Origin: Oscillospiraceae bacterium
Lineage (GTDB): Bacteria; Bacillota; Clostridia; Oscillospirales; Oscillospiraceae
Direction: 5' to 3'
Assembly: GCA_017646545.1 (NCBI GenBank)
Contig: JAGCMI010000007.1
Location: 1-8,114, forward strand
Length of the DNA stretch: 8,114 nt
Below the pieces are notes generated by a model, which was not told where the DNA came from, did not search any database, and was given only the letters and a program-made list of their open reading frames with translations. Of the stretch, positions 1 to 5,951 are shown in pieces. Positions within the stretch are counted from its first letter, which is position 1. Every line of letters begins with the position of its first letter. The position numbers were made by a program, and so were the translations under genes.

Positions 1-1217
1 ATACGGCCTCTGACCATGGTCAAAGCCACATCACCGCCCTTGACGCCATAAACCAGCGCATTGAGCACATTGTGGCAGGGAAGCAGATGCGGGGCGGAGA
101 AGTCCACCAGCGCGATGTCAGCATCCATGCCGGGCTTGAGCATACCGCATTCTTCTGCACGACCCTGCGCCCGGGCACCGCAGACCGTAGCCAGCATCAG
201 CGTGGCGGGGGCAGGGAGGGAATCAGCCTTTTCGGTGGCAGCGCGGGTAGCCAATGCTGCGGCCCGCATGACCTCAAACATATCCAAATTACCTGCGTCC
301 ATGGCGCTGCCCGTGCCCAACACCACATTCATGCCTGCTTTCACACAGCTTAAAATGTCGGCGGAGGGATTGCCGGCCTTTGCGCTGGCAATGGGGGTGC
401 AAACTGCGGAAATTTTACGCTTACCCAGCAATTTCCGGTCGTCATCGCTTAAACAGCCGCAGCCGGCAGCGGTGGTAGGAACGGAAAACAGCCGATGGCA
501 ATCCAAAAGCTCTGCTTGAGAAAGACCGGTGCGGTCCAGGCAGGATTCTGCTTCGCTTTTGGTTTCAGCCAGATGCAGCTGCATACCCAGACCTGCTTCC
601 TGGGCGTAAGCCGCCAGGGACTCCCACAACTGGTGATTGCTGGTGTATTCGCTGTGGATGCCGGCATCAATGCGAATACGCCCATTGTCGTGTCCGTTCC
701 ACTTTTCGGTGATGCGAACCAGTTCCTGACATTGTTCGTCCGTTTCGAAGTCGAAATCTTCCACTTCATTGATATATCGATAAGCGGACAATGCAATATT
801 GCCCTTGATACCGGTTTCGTCAATGGCCTCTGCAGTGGCAGCAGGATAGTAATACAAATCGGAAACAGAGGTGATGCCAAAGCGCAGGCATTCTGCGATG
901 GCCAGCTTGGCGGCTGCCTTGGCAGCGCGGGAGTCCATCTTGTCCTCCTTGCGCAGCAGCTGCTCCAATGCTTCCAGACGGCTCAAGTCATCCGTCAAAG
1001 AGCGCAGTGCGGTGGTGGCAAGCTGGGTGTGGCAGTTGACCAAACCGGGAATGGCCACCATACCGGTGCCATCAATGATGGTAGCCGGTGCATCCGCAGG
1101 GGGTGTTTTGGAGATGGAAGAGATCTTGCCGTTTTCGATGCCAATATAGGCGCCGAAGATCACTTCCATTTTTTCGTTCATCGTCACGGCGGTGACATTG
1201 GAAATTAAAATATCCAA
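1..1217 (-). CDS. MtaD/SsnA-like amidohydrolase with missing metal ligands (C-terminus off window)
   Basis: This gene resembles 5'-methylthioadenosine/S-adenosylhomocysteine deaminases of the amidohydrolase superfamily. 405 codons are visible and the last few tens of residues lie beyond the left edge. The start is a TTG at 1217, preceded by AAGGAAGG (1224-1231) with six bases between. It gives an N-terminus MDILISNVTAVTM, as expected for this family; the in-frame ATG at 1181 would cut off the first beta-strand. Family landmarks are VAIPGLVNCHTQ (54-65), TDDL (75-78), IHSEYTS (187-193), LHLAET (214-219), LGTGSAMDAGNLDMFE (300-315) and LKPGMDADIALVDF near the visible end. Catalytic positions are altered: HxH is H63-T-Q65, the AHC histidine is G252, and the LGTD aspartate is G303. 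H63, H188, H215 and E218 remain. The frame has no stops, so it is not an ordinary decayed gene. Deaminase activity is therefore doubtful and its role is unknown. It follows hemZ by 33 bases as the last visible operon gene. Confidence 0.85.
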   Translation of the reverse strand, partial: MDILISNVTAVTMNEKMEVIFGAYIGIENGKISSISKTPPADAPATIIDGTGMVAIPGLVNCHTQLATTALRSLTDDLSRLEALEQLLRKEDKMDSRAAKAAAKLAIAECLRFGITSVSDLYYYPAATAEAIDETGIKGNIALSAYRYINEVEDFDFETDEQCQELVRITEKWNGHDNGRIRIDAGIHSEYTSNHQLWESLAAYAQEAGLGMQLHLAETKSEAESCLDRTGLSQAELLDCHRLFSVPTTAAGCGCLSDDDRKLLGKRKISAVCTPIASAKAGNPSADILSCVKAGMNVVLGTGSAMDAGNLDMFEVMRAAALATRAATEKADSLPAPATLMLATVCGARAQGRAEECGMLKPGMDADIALVDFSAPHLLPCHNVLNALVYGVKGGDVALTMVRGR

Positions 1218-1223
1218 ATATAT

Positions 1224-1231
1224 CCTTCCTT
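1224..1231 (-). promoter_or_regulatory. Ribosome binding site fixing the TTG start of the amidohydrolase
   Basis: Minus-strand AAGGAAGG lies six bases before the TTG at 1217. No comparable purine run sits at a suitable distance from the downstream in-frame ATG at 1181. The TTG start also restores the family's N-terminal strand, so both signals agree. Confidence 0.7.
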
Positions 1232-1250
1232 TCGGCAGGGAATTGGTGTT

Positions 1251-2672
1251 TTATCGGAGTAATTCAAACATTTCTCTCTTCTTTTCCAGAACAGAGTCGA
1301 TCATATCAATGTACTGCTCCGGGAATTTGGGATTGGGGAAGCGAATCAGTTTTCCATCGGGGAGATTGACTTTGCTGATGCTGCCACCACCTACGGAAAT
1401 GATGCTGTGAACTTCCTCCATCATGTAGATGTTGTACAGACAGTCCTGCCCATCACGGCTCCAACCCACATTCTCGAAACTACCGGACATATACTTCTGC
1501 CGGTATAGGTAATAGGGTTTGTAGCCAAGACTGCGCAGTGTCTGCTCTGCATACGCCACCATTTCGGTAACCGCTTCAGCGGTGGGCAAATTCTCCCGGC
1601 GTTGGAACAAATCCGCATCCTTCTTCAGCGCCAGAGTATGCACGGTGATATTAGCAGGGCGCAAAGCGGCGATGGTGTCCAGGGAATGACGGAATCCATC
1701 CGGAGTGTCCCCGGGAAGGCCGGCAATCAAGTCCATATTGATGGCGCTGTATCCTGCTGTTTCTGCTTCTTTGTATGCCCGCAGCACATCATCCGCGCTG
1801 TGCGGACGGGCGCTGGCGCGCAGCACAGCGTCGATCATGGTCTGGGGATTGATGCTCATGCGGTCTGCGCCCATGTTGGCAATCAACTGCAGCTTCTCAT
1901 CATTTAAGGTGTCGGGGCGTCCGCCTTCCACCGTAAACTCGATCAGTCTGGATAGATCAAAGGAGTCTGTGATGGTTTGCAGCAGCAATTGCATCTGCTG
2001 GCAGGAGAGGGTGGTGGGGGTGCCACCGCCTATATAAATTGTACGCACTTTCCGTCCGGAACTTGCAAGAAGTTGTCCCGTCAATTTGATTTCCTGCAGC
2101 AGCGCATCCAGATACGGCGCAATCAATTCCGTCCGCTTGCCCACGGTCTTGCTGACAAAACTGCAATAAGCGCAGCGGGTAGGGCAGAAGGGGATGCCCA
2201 CATACAATGATACATCCTTTTCCTCCAGCAAAGAGGCGGCGTGTGCCGTGGAGAGGGAGCAGTCAATGGCCAGCTGGCGACGCTGAGGGGTGACGAAATA
2301 GACATCCTTCAGCAACTTGTCCGCGCTTTTTGCACTGCCGCCTTCCAGAAGATGCTTGGTGGTGATTTTTGTGGGCCGAACACCGGCCAGTGCGCCCCAT
2401 GCGGGGGTGGCAGGCAGCAACTGCGCTGCTGCCAGATAATAGCTTTGCTGCAGGGCGCGGCGACGGCTGCGGACGGTTTCGTCGCTGGCTTTGATGCGCC
2501 GGCTGGCGGAAGCTGTCTTTCCATCTACGGTGATTTTGGCGGTAGCCGTCAGCCAAACCTTGCCCCGGTGCAGGGAAGAAATCGCTTCGCCCTGGGTATT
2601 ATCCGGAAACAATGCCAGTTGCAGCTGCTCTACAGCATATAGGTCTTCGTGACCGATCAGTGTCAGATTCAT
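1251..2672 (-). CDS. hemZ: Coproporphyrinogen dehydrogenase-like radical SAM protein HemZ
   Basis: HemZ is a HemN-like radical SAM protein, thought to convert coproporphyrinogen III to protoporphyrinogen IX without oxygen; its reaction is less well proven than that of HemN. From the ATG at 2672 the protein has 473 residues, the usual HemZ size. The N-terminal region carries AGVRPTK (about 96-102), typical of HemZ. The radical SAM core follows, with GIPFCPTRCAYCSF supplying the 4Fe-4S cysteines C163, C167 and C170, then YIGGGTPT (213-220), VEGGRPDT (248-255), SINPQT (273-278) and GLPGD (318-322). The C-terminal signature PYYLYRQK, ENVGWS and YNIYMMEEV separates HemZ from HemN and HemW. A TTG at 2678 directly abutting the upstream stop is an alternative start that adds two residues; neither start has a strong ribosome binding site, so translation may be coupled to the preceding gene. 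No other haem gene is visible here, so its substrate in this organism cannot be settled. Confidence 0.93.
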   Translation of the reverse strand: MNLTLIGHEDLYAVEQLQLALFPDNTQGEAISSLHRGKVWLTATAKITVDGKTASASRRIKASDETVRSRRRALQQSYYLAAAQLLPATPAWGALAGVRPTKITTKHLLEGGSAKSADKLLKDVYFVTPQRRQLAIDCSLSTAHAASLLEEKDVSLYVGIPFCPTRCAYCSFVSKTVGKRTELIAPYLDALLQEIKLTGQLLASSGRKVRTIYIGGGTPTTLSCQQMQLLLQTITDSFDLSRLIEFTVEGGRPDTLNDEKLQLIANMGADRMSINPQTMIDAVLRASARPHSADDVLRAYKEAETAGYSAINMDLIAGLPGDTPDGFRHSLDTIAALRPANITVHTLALKKDADLFQRRENLPTAEAVTEMVAYAEQTLRSLGYKPYYLYRQKYMSGSFENVGWSRDGQDCLYNIYMMEEVHSIISVGGGSISKVNLPDGKLIRFPNPKFPEQYIDMIDSVLEKKREMFELLR

Positions 2673-2678
2673 ACGCAA

Positions 2679-3269
2679 TTATCTCAAATAAGGGTTGGTT
2701 TTCTTTTCGTGATCCAATGTGGAGTCCGCTCCGTGACCGGGGAAAACTCTGTAATTCGTACCCAATGCGCACAATTTTCTTAAAGATTTCCGCATCTCAA
2801 AAATGGAACTTCCGGGGAGGTCGCAGCGTCCCATGCTGCCTGCAAAAAGGGTATCACCGCTAAACATAGCATCTTCCACCAGAATGCAAACAGATCCGGG
2901 GGTGTGTCCGGCAGTGTGCACGATGGTAAAATCCATGCCTGCAACCTGCAGTTTCCCCTCGGAGGGGTATTCATCGGTGTAAAACAGAGGTCCGGCAGTC
3001 AGTTGAGGGGGCAGGGTGGTATCTTCAGCGCAAATATACACCCGGCAACCGGTGGTTGCCACCAGATCGCGCACGGCGCCCACATGGTCAAAATGGCCGT
3101 GGGTCAGAAAAATCGCCTCCAGCTCCAGCTCCAGTTTTTCCAGCGCATCCATAATGGTATGTGCCTCATAACCGGGATCAATGACAACACATCGATTAGA
3201 CGAGGCGCTATGGACGATGTAACAGTTGGTCTGGTACAGACCCAATGTCATGGTACGAATATGGATCAT
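2679..3269 (-). CDS. Metallo-beta-lactamase fold hydrolase, glyoxalase II-like
   Basis: This 196-residue single-domain protein belongs to the small glyoxalase II-like (GloB2/YcbL type) branch of the metallo-beta-lactamase fold. Members are binuclear metal hydrolases that often cleave thioesters such as S-lactoylglutathione; the substrate here is not known. Metal motifs are complete: THGHFDH (56-62), GHTPGS with H122, SGDTLF with D139, and FPGHG with H179. MGRCDLPG (146-153) and the C-terminal NPYLR are also typical. The protein lacks the long C-terminal substrate domain of classical glyoxalase II. The ATG at 3269 follows GGAGG by six bases, and this site is formed by the last two codons of dtd, with only three bases between the genes. 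Translation is therefore probably coupled to dtd. The pairing of rel, dtd and such a hydrolase is, to my knowledge, common in Firmicutes. It is cytoplasmic, with no signal peptide or membrane segment. Confidence 0.92.
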   Translation of the reverse strand: MIHIRTMTLGLYQTNCYIVHSASSNRCVVIDPGYEAHTIMDALEKLELELEAIFLTHGHFDHVGAVRDLVATTGCRVYICAEDTTLPPQLTAGPLFYTDEYPSEGKLQVAGMDFTIVHTAGHTPGSVCILVEDAMFSGDTLFAGSMGRCDLPGSSIFEMRKSLRKLCALGTNYRVFPGHGADSTLDHEKKTNPYLR

Positions 3270-3272
3270 ATT

Positions 3273-3737
3273 TTACCTCCGTGGAGTATCCATCAGTTCA
3301 TCGGTGTCCAGAATCAGCGTAACGGGACCGTCGTTGACCGATGCAACTTTCATATCCGCGCCAAACTGACCATGCTGGGGAGGATAGCCCAGTTCCGCGC
3401 AGATTTCCAGAAATTTTTCATACAGTGTGTTGCCCAGTTCCGGACCGGCCGCACCCACAAAGCTGGGGCGGCGTCCTTTGCGGCAGTTGCCGTACAGGGT
3501 GAACTGGCTGACGACCAATACCTGGCCATCAACCTGCTCTAAGCCCAAATTCATTTTGCCGTTTTCATCCTCAAAGATACGCAGACCCAAGGCTTTTTCT
3601 GCCAGGTATCGGCACTCTTTTTCTGTATCATTGGGACCGACACCCAGCAGGATCAAAAAACCCTTGCCGATGGACCCCACAACCTGACCGTCGATTTCCA
3701 CCGAGGCAGATTTTACTCTTGTCAAGACAGCACGCAT
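3273..3737 (-). CDS. dtd: D-aminoacyl-tRNA deacylase
   Basis: Dtd hydrolyses D-amino acids, and glycine mischarged on tRNA-Ala, from tRNA, protecting translation. The protein has 154 residues, close to the usual 145-150. It shows the start MRAVLTRVKSASV, the active-site motif SQFTLYG (77-83), RKGRRPSF (86-93), FGADMKV (125-131) and the second signature NDGPVT (135-140), where Gly-Pro enforces chiral selection. All expected residues are present. The ATG at 3737 is preceded by AGGAG with eight bases between. The gene starts 27 bases after rel ends, and the rel-dtd pair is a well-known Firmicutes arrangement (B. subtilis relA-dtd). Its end encodes the ribosome binding site of the next gene. A short palindrome lies over its own ribosome binding site. 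Confidence 0.97.
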   Translation of the reverse strand: MRAVLTRVKSASVEIDGQVVGSIGKGFLILLGVGPNDTEKECRYLAEKALGLRIFEDENGKMNLGLEQVDGQVLVVSQFTLYGNCRKGRRPSFVGAAGPELGNTLYEKFLEICAELGYPPQHGQFGADMKVASVNDGPVTLILDTDELMDTPRR

Positions 3738-3746
3738 AGTTGATTC

Positions 3747-3760
3747 TCCTATATATAGGA
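3747..3760. repeat. Perfect 14-bp palindrome over the dtd ribosome binding site
   Basis: The rel-dtd gap contains TCCTATATATAGGA, a perfect palindrome. On the minus strand its last four bases are the first four of the AGGAG ribosome binding site of dtd. In mRNA it could fold as a five-pair stem with a TATA loop that partly hides this site, or it could be chance in an AT-rich gap. The hairpin would be weak, and no T run follows, so it is not a terminator. Confidence 0.5.
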
Positions 3761-3764
3761 TTGG

Positions 3765-5951
3765 TTAATTTTGTCCTCTTCTGGAACCCACCACATCCCG
3801 GATGTTCAGCAGCTTGGTGCGGATTACTTCCAGTTCATCCACATTCCGAACCTCAAAGCGAACGGTAAACACACTCTTGCCGCCGGGCAGATCCTTGCCG
3901 TTGAGTTCCTTCAAGCGGACACGGGAGGTGGACATCACGGTGGCCACATCCAGCAGCAGACCGTCACGGGTGATGCAATCCAGCTCCAAAGTGGTTTCAA
4001 ATGGCTGATTGTCCTGGTTTGCCCAGCGCACACGAACCCAACGGGCGGCCTGGGGCTGCTCATGCCGATTGGCGGCATTGGGGCAATCGGCTCTGTGGAC
4101 GGAAACACCAAAACCCTTTGTGATAAAGCCTGCGATGGCATCACCGGGAACGGGGGTACAGCATTTAGCGAATTTGATCAGGCAGGAGTCAATATCCTCC
4201 ACAATAACACCGTTGACGGAATGACGATTTTCGCCTTCCACGGGTTTGGCAACCACTTGGGCAGATTTTTCGTTGGCCTGGCTCTTCATAGCCCGGTTGA
4301 TCTCGTCGCGAATGCGGCCAACAGCCTTCAGCGCGGTCAAACCGCCGTAACCGATGGCGGCATACATATCTTCCCAGTTGTCAAAAGACAGCTTCTTCAG
4401 AAGCTGGGGGCTGATTTCCGGATCGATGGTGAGGGAGAGGGGCAGACCCGTCCGGCGCATTTCAGCTTCAAAGCTGGCGCGGCCGTGGTTCACATTTTCT
4501 TCCCGCTTTTCCTTCTTGAACCACTGTTTGATCTTGGTACGAGCTTGATTGCTCTTGCAGATATTCAGCCAGTCACGGCTGGGACCCTTGGCGCTCTTGG
4601 AGGTGAGAATCTCAACGATATCACCATTGTTCAAGGACGCATCGATGTTTGCGATGCGGTTATTAACCTTGGCGCCGATCATAGCGTTGCCAACACCGGA
4701 GTGGATGGCATATGCAAAGTCGATGGGTGTGGAGCCGGCAGGCAGGGAAACAATCCGACCCTTGGGGGTAAAGACAAAGACCTCATCGTCGAACATATCG
4801 ATTTTCAAAGACTCGATATATTCGTCAGCGTCGGAATCCTGCTGGCTTTCCAGCAGACGGCGAACCCATTCAAAATCCTTTTCAGAACCACCGCCGGAGC
4901 CTTGCTTGTACTTCCAGTGGGCGGCAATACCGTATTCAGCGGTTTCGTGCATATCCCAGGTGCGAATCTGCACCTCAAAGGGGATGCCTTGTTTGCCGAT
5001 AACAGTGGTGTGCAGACTCTGGTACATGTTGGGCTTGGGGGTGGAAATATAGTCCTTAAAGCGGCCGGGTACCAGGTTGAACAAATCATGGATATGACCC
5101 AGAACATTGTAGCAGTCCGGAATGGAATCTACAATTACCCGGAATGCATACAGATCATAGAGTTCTTCGATTCGTTTACACTGGGTCTGCATCTTGCGGT
5201 AGATGGAGTAGACATGCTTGATGCGGCCGTAGGAGGTGTTGCGGATGCCAACAGCGGACAGCCGGTCAGAGATATTGCTCTGAATGGTGTTCATAAAGGC
5301 TTCATCTTGCTGCTGGTGTTCGTTGAGGTAGTTGGTGATGGTGTTGTAATCATCCGGCACCAGATATCGCAGGGAGATATCTTCCAGCTCCCATTTGATC
5401 TTCTGCATACCAAGACGGTGCGCCAAGGGTGCATAGATATCCATGGTTTCGCGGCATTTGGACACCTGCTTGGCGGGGGTCTGATACTGCATGGTGCGCA
5501 TGTTGTGCAGACGGTCAGCAATCTTAATCAGCACCACACGAATATCCTTACTCATGGCCATGAACATCTTGCGCAGATTTTCCATCTGCGCTTGTTCCGT
5601 GGAGGAGAAGTTGGCGCGGGTCAGCTTTGTGACGCCTTCCACCAGTTCCGCCACAGTTTCGCCAAAGAGGGAGGCAATGTCGCTGTGGGACGCATCCGTA
5701 TCTTCGATGCAGTCATGCAGCAATGCGGCAAGAATGGCATCGGTATCCAGACCGAATTCTGCTACGATGGCGGCAACGGCCAGGGGATGAATGATGTAAG
5801 GAGAACCGTCTTTGCGCTTCTGGTGCTGATGCTTGTCATTGGCATAGGCGATGGCCTGCTCAATGATCTGCATGTCATCGCACAATGCTCGCTTTTCCAG
5901 AGCGGCTTTCAATGTATCATAGTGGAATTCAAAAGTTTCCAATGTTCTCAA
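3765..5951 (-). CDS. relA: Bifunctional (p)ppGpp synthetase/hydrolase (Rel/RelA/SpoT long form)
   Basis: This is the long RSH enzyme that makes and degrades (p)ppGpp in the stringent response. At 728 residues it matches the family length. The N-terminal HD hydrolase domain has H55 (YIIHP), H79-D80 with ED (HDCIEDT) and D146 (IADRLHNM), so hydrolysis should be active. The synthetase domain has GRIKHVYSIYRKM (242-254), YDLYAFR (265-271), RFKD (297-300), MYQSLH (309-314) and EVQIRT (326-331). RFKD is the charge signature of bifunctional Rel rather than the EXDD of E. coli RelA. The TGS domain (about 388-450), a helical region, a zinc-finger-like region with C597, C598, H619 and C623, and a C-terminal ACT domain (about 650-722) follow. 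The start taken is a TTG at 5951 that overlaps the recJ stop. A TTG at 5942 is an alternative, better spaced from the GAGAG at 5953-5957. The first ATG, at codon 27, would remove conserved sequence. Confidence 0.97.
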   Translation of the reverse strand: MRTLETFEFHYDTLKAALEKRALCDDMQIIEQAIAYANDKHQHQKRKDGSPYIIHPLAVAAIVAEFGLDTDAILAALLHDCIEDTDASHSDIASLFGETVAELVEGVTKLTRANFSSTEQAQMENLRKMFMAMSKDIRVVLIKIADRLHNMRTMQYQTPAKQVSKCRETMDIYAPLAHRLGMQKIKWELEDISLRYLVPDDYNTITNYLNEHQQQDEAFMNTIQSNISDRLSAVGIRNTSYGRIKHVYSIYRKMQTQCKRIEELYDLYAFRVIVDSIPDCYNVLGHIHDLFNLVPGRFKDYISTPKPNMYQSLHTTVIGKQGIPFEVQIRTWDMHETAEYGIAAHWKYKQGSGGGSEKDFEWVRRLLESQQDSDADEYIESLKIDMFDDEVFVFTPKGRIVSLPAGSTPIDFAYAIHSGVGNAMIGAKVNNRIANIDASLNNGDIVEILTSKSAKGPSRDWLNICKSNQARTKIKQWFKKEKREENVNHGRASFEAEMRRTGLPLSLTIDPEISPQLLKKLSFDNWEDMYAAIGYGGLTALKAVGRIRDEINRAMKSQANEKSAQVVAKPVEGENRHSVNGVIVEDIDSCLIKFAKCCTPVPGDAIAGFITKGFGVSVHRADCPNAANRHEQPQAARWVRVRWANQDNQPFETTLELDCITRDGLLLDVATVMSTSRVRLKELNGKDLPGGKSVFTVRFEVRNVDELEVIRTKLLNIRDVVGSRRGQN

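Noticed and set aside
449..880. A 143-codon minus-strand frame inside the amidohydrolase, considered as evidence of a frameshift
   Set aside because: The main frame from 1217 stays open through this stretch and carries the conserved motifs IHSEYTS and LHLAET, so no frameshift is needed.
495..1208. A 237-codon plus-strand frame opposite the amidohydrolase
   Set aside because: It is explained as a shadow of the minus-strand gene; it has cysteine- and glutamine-rich, domain-less content typical of antisense translation.
1218..1250. A possible terminator between hemZ and the amidohydrolase
   Set aside because: The 33 bases contain no stem-loop followed by a T run, so the two genes are probably co-transcribed.
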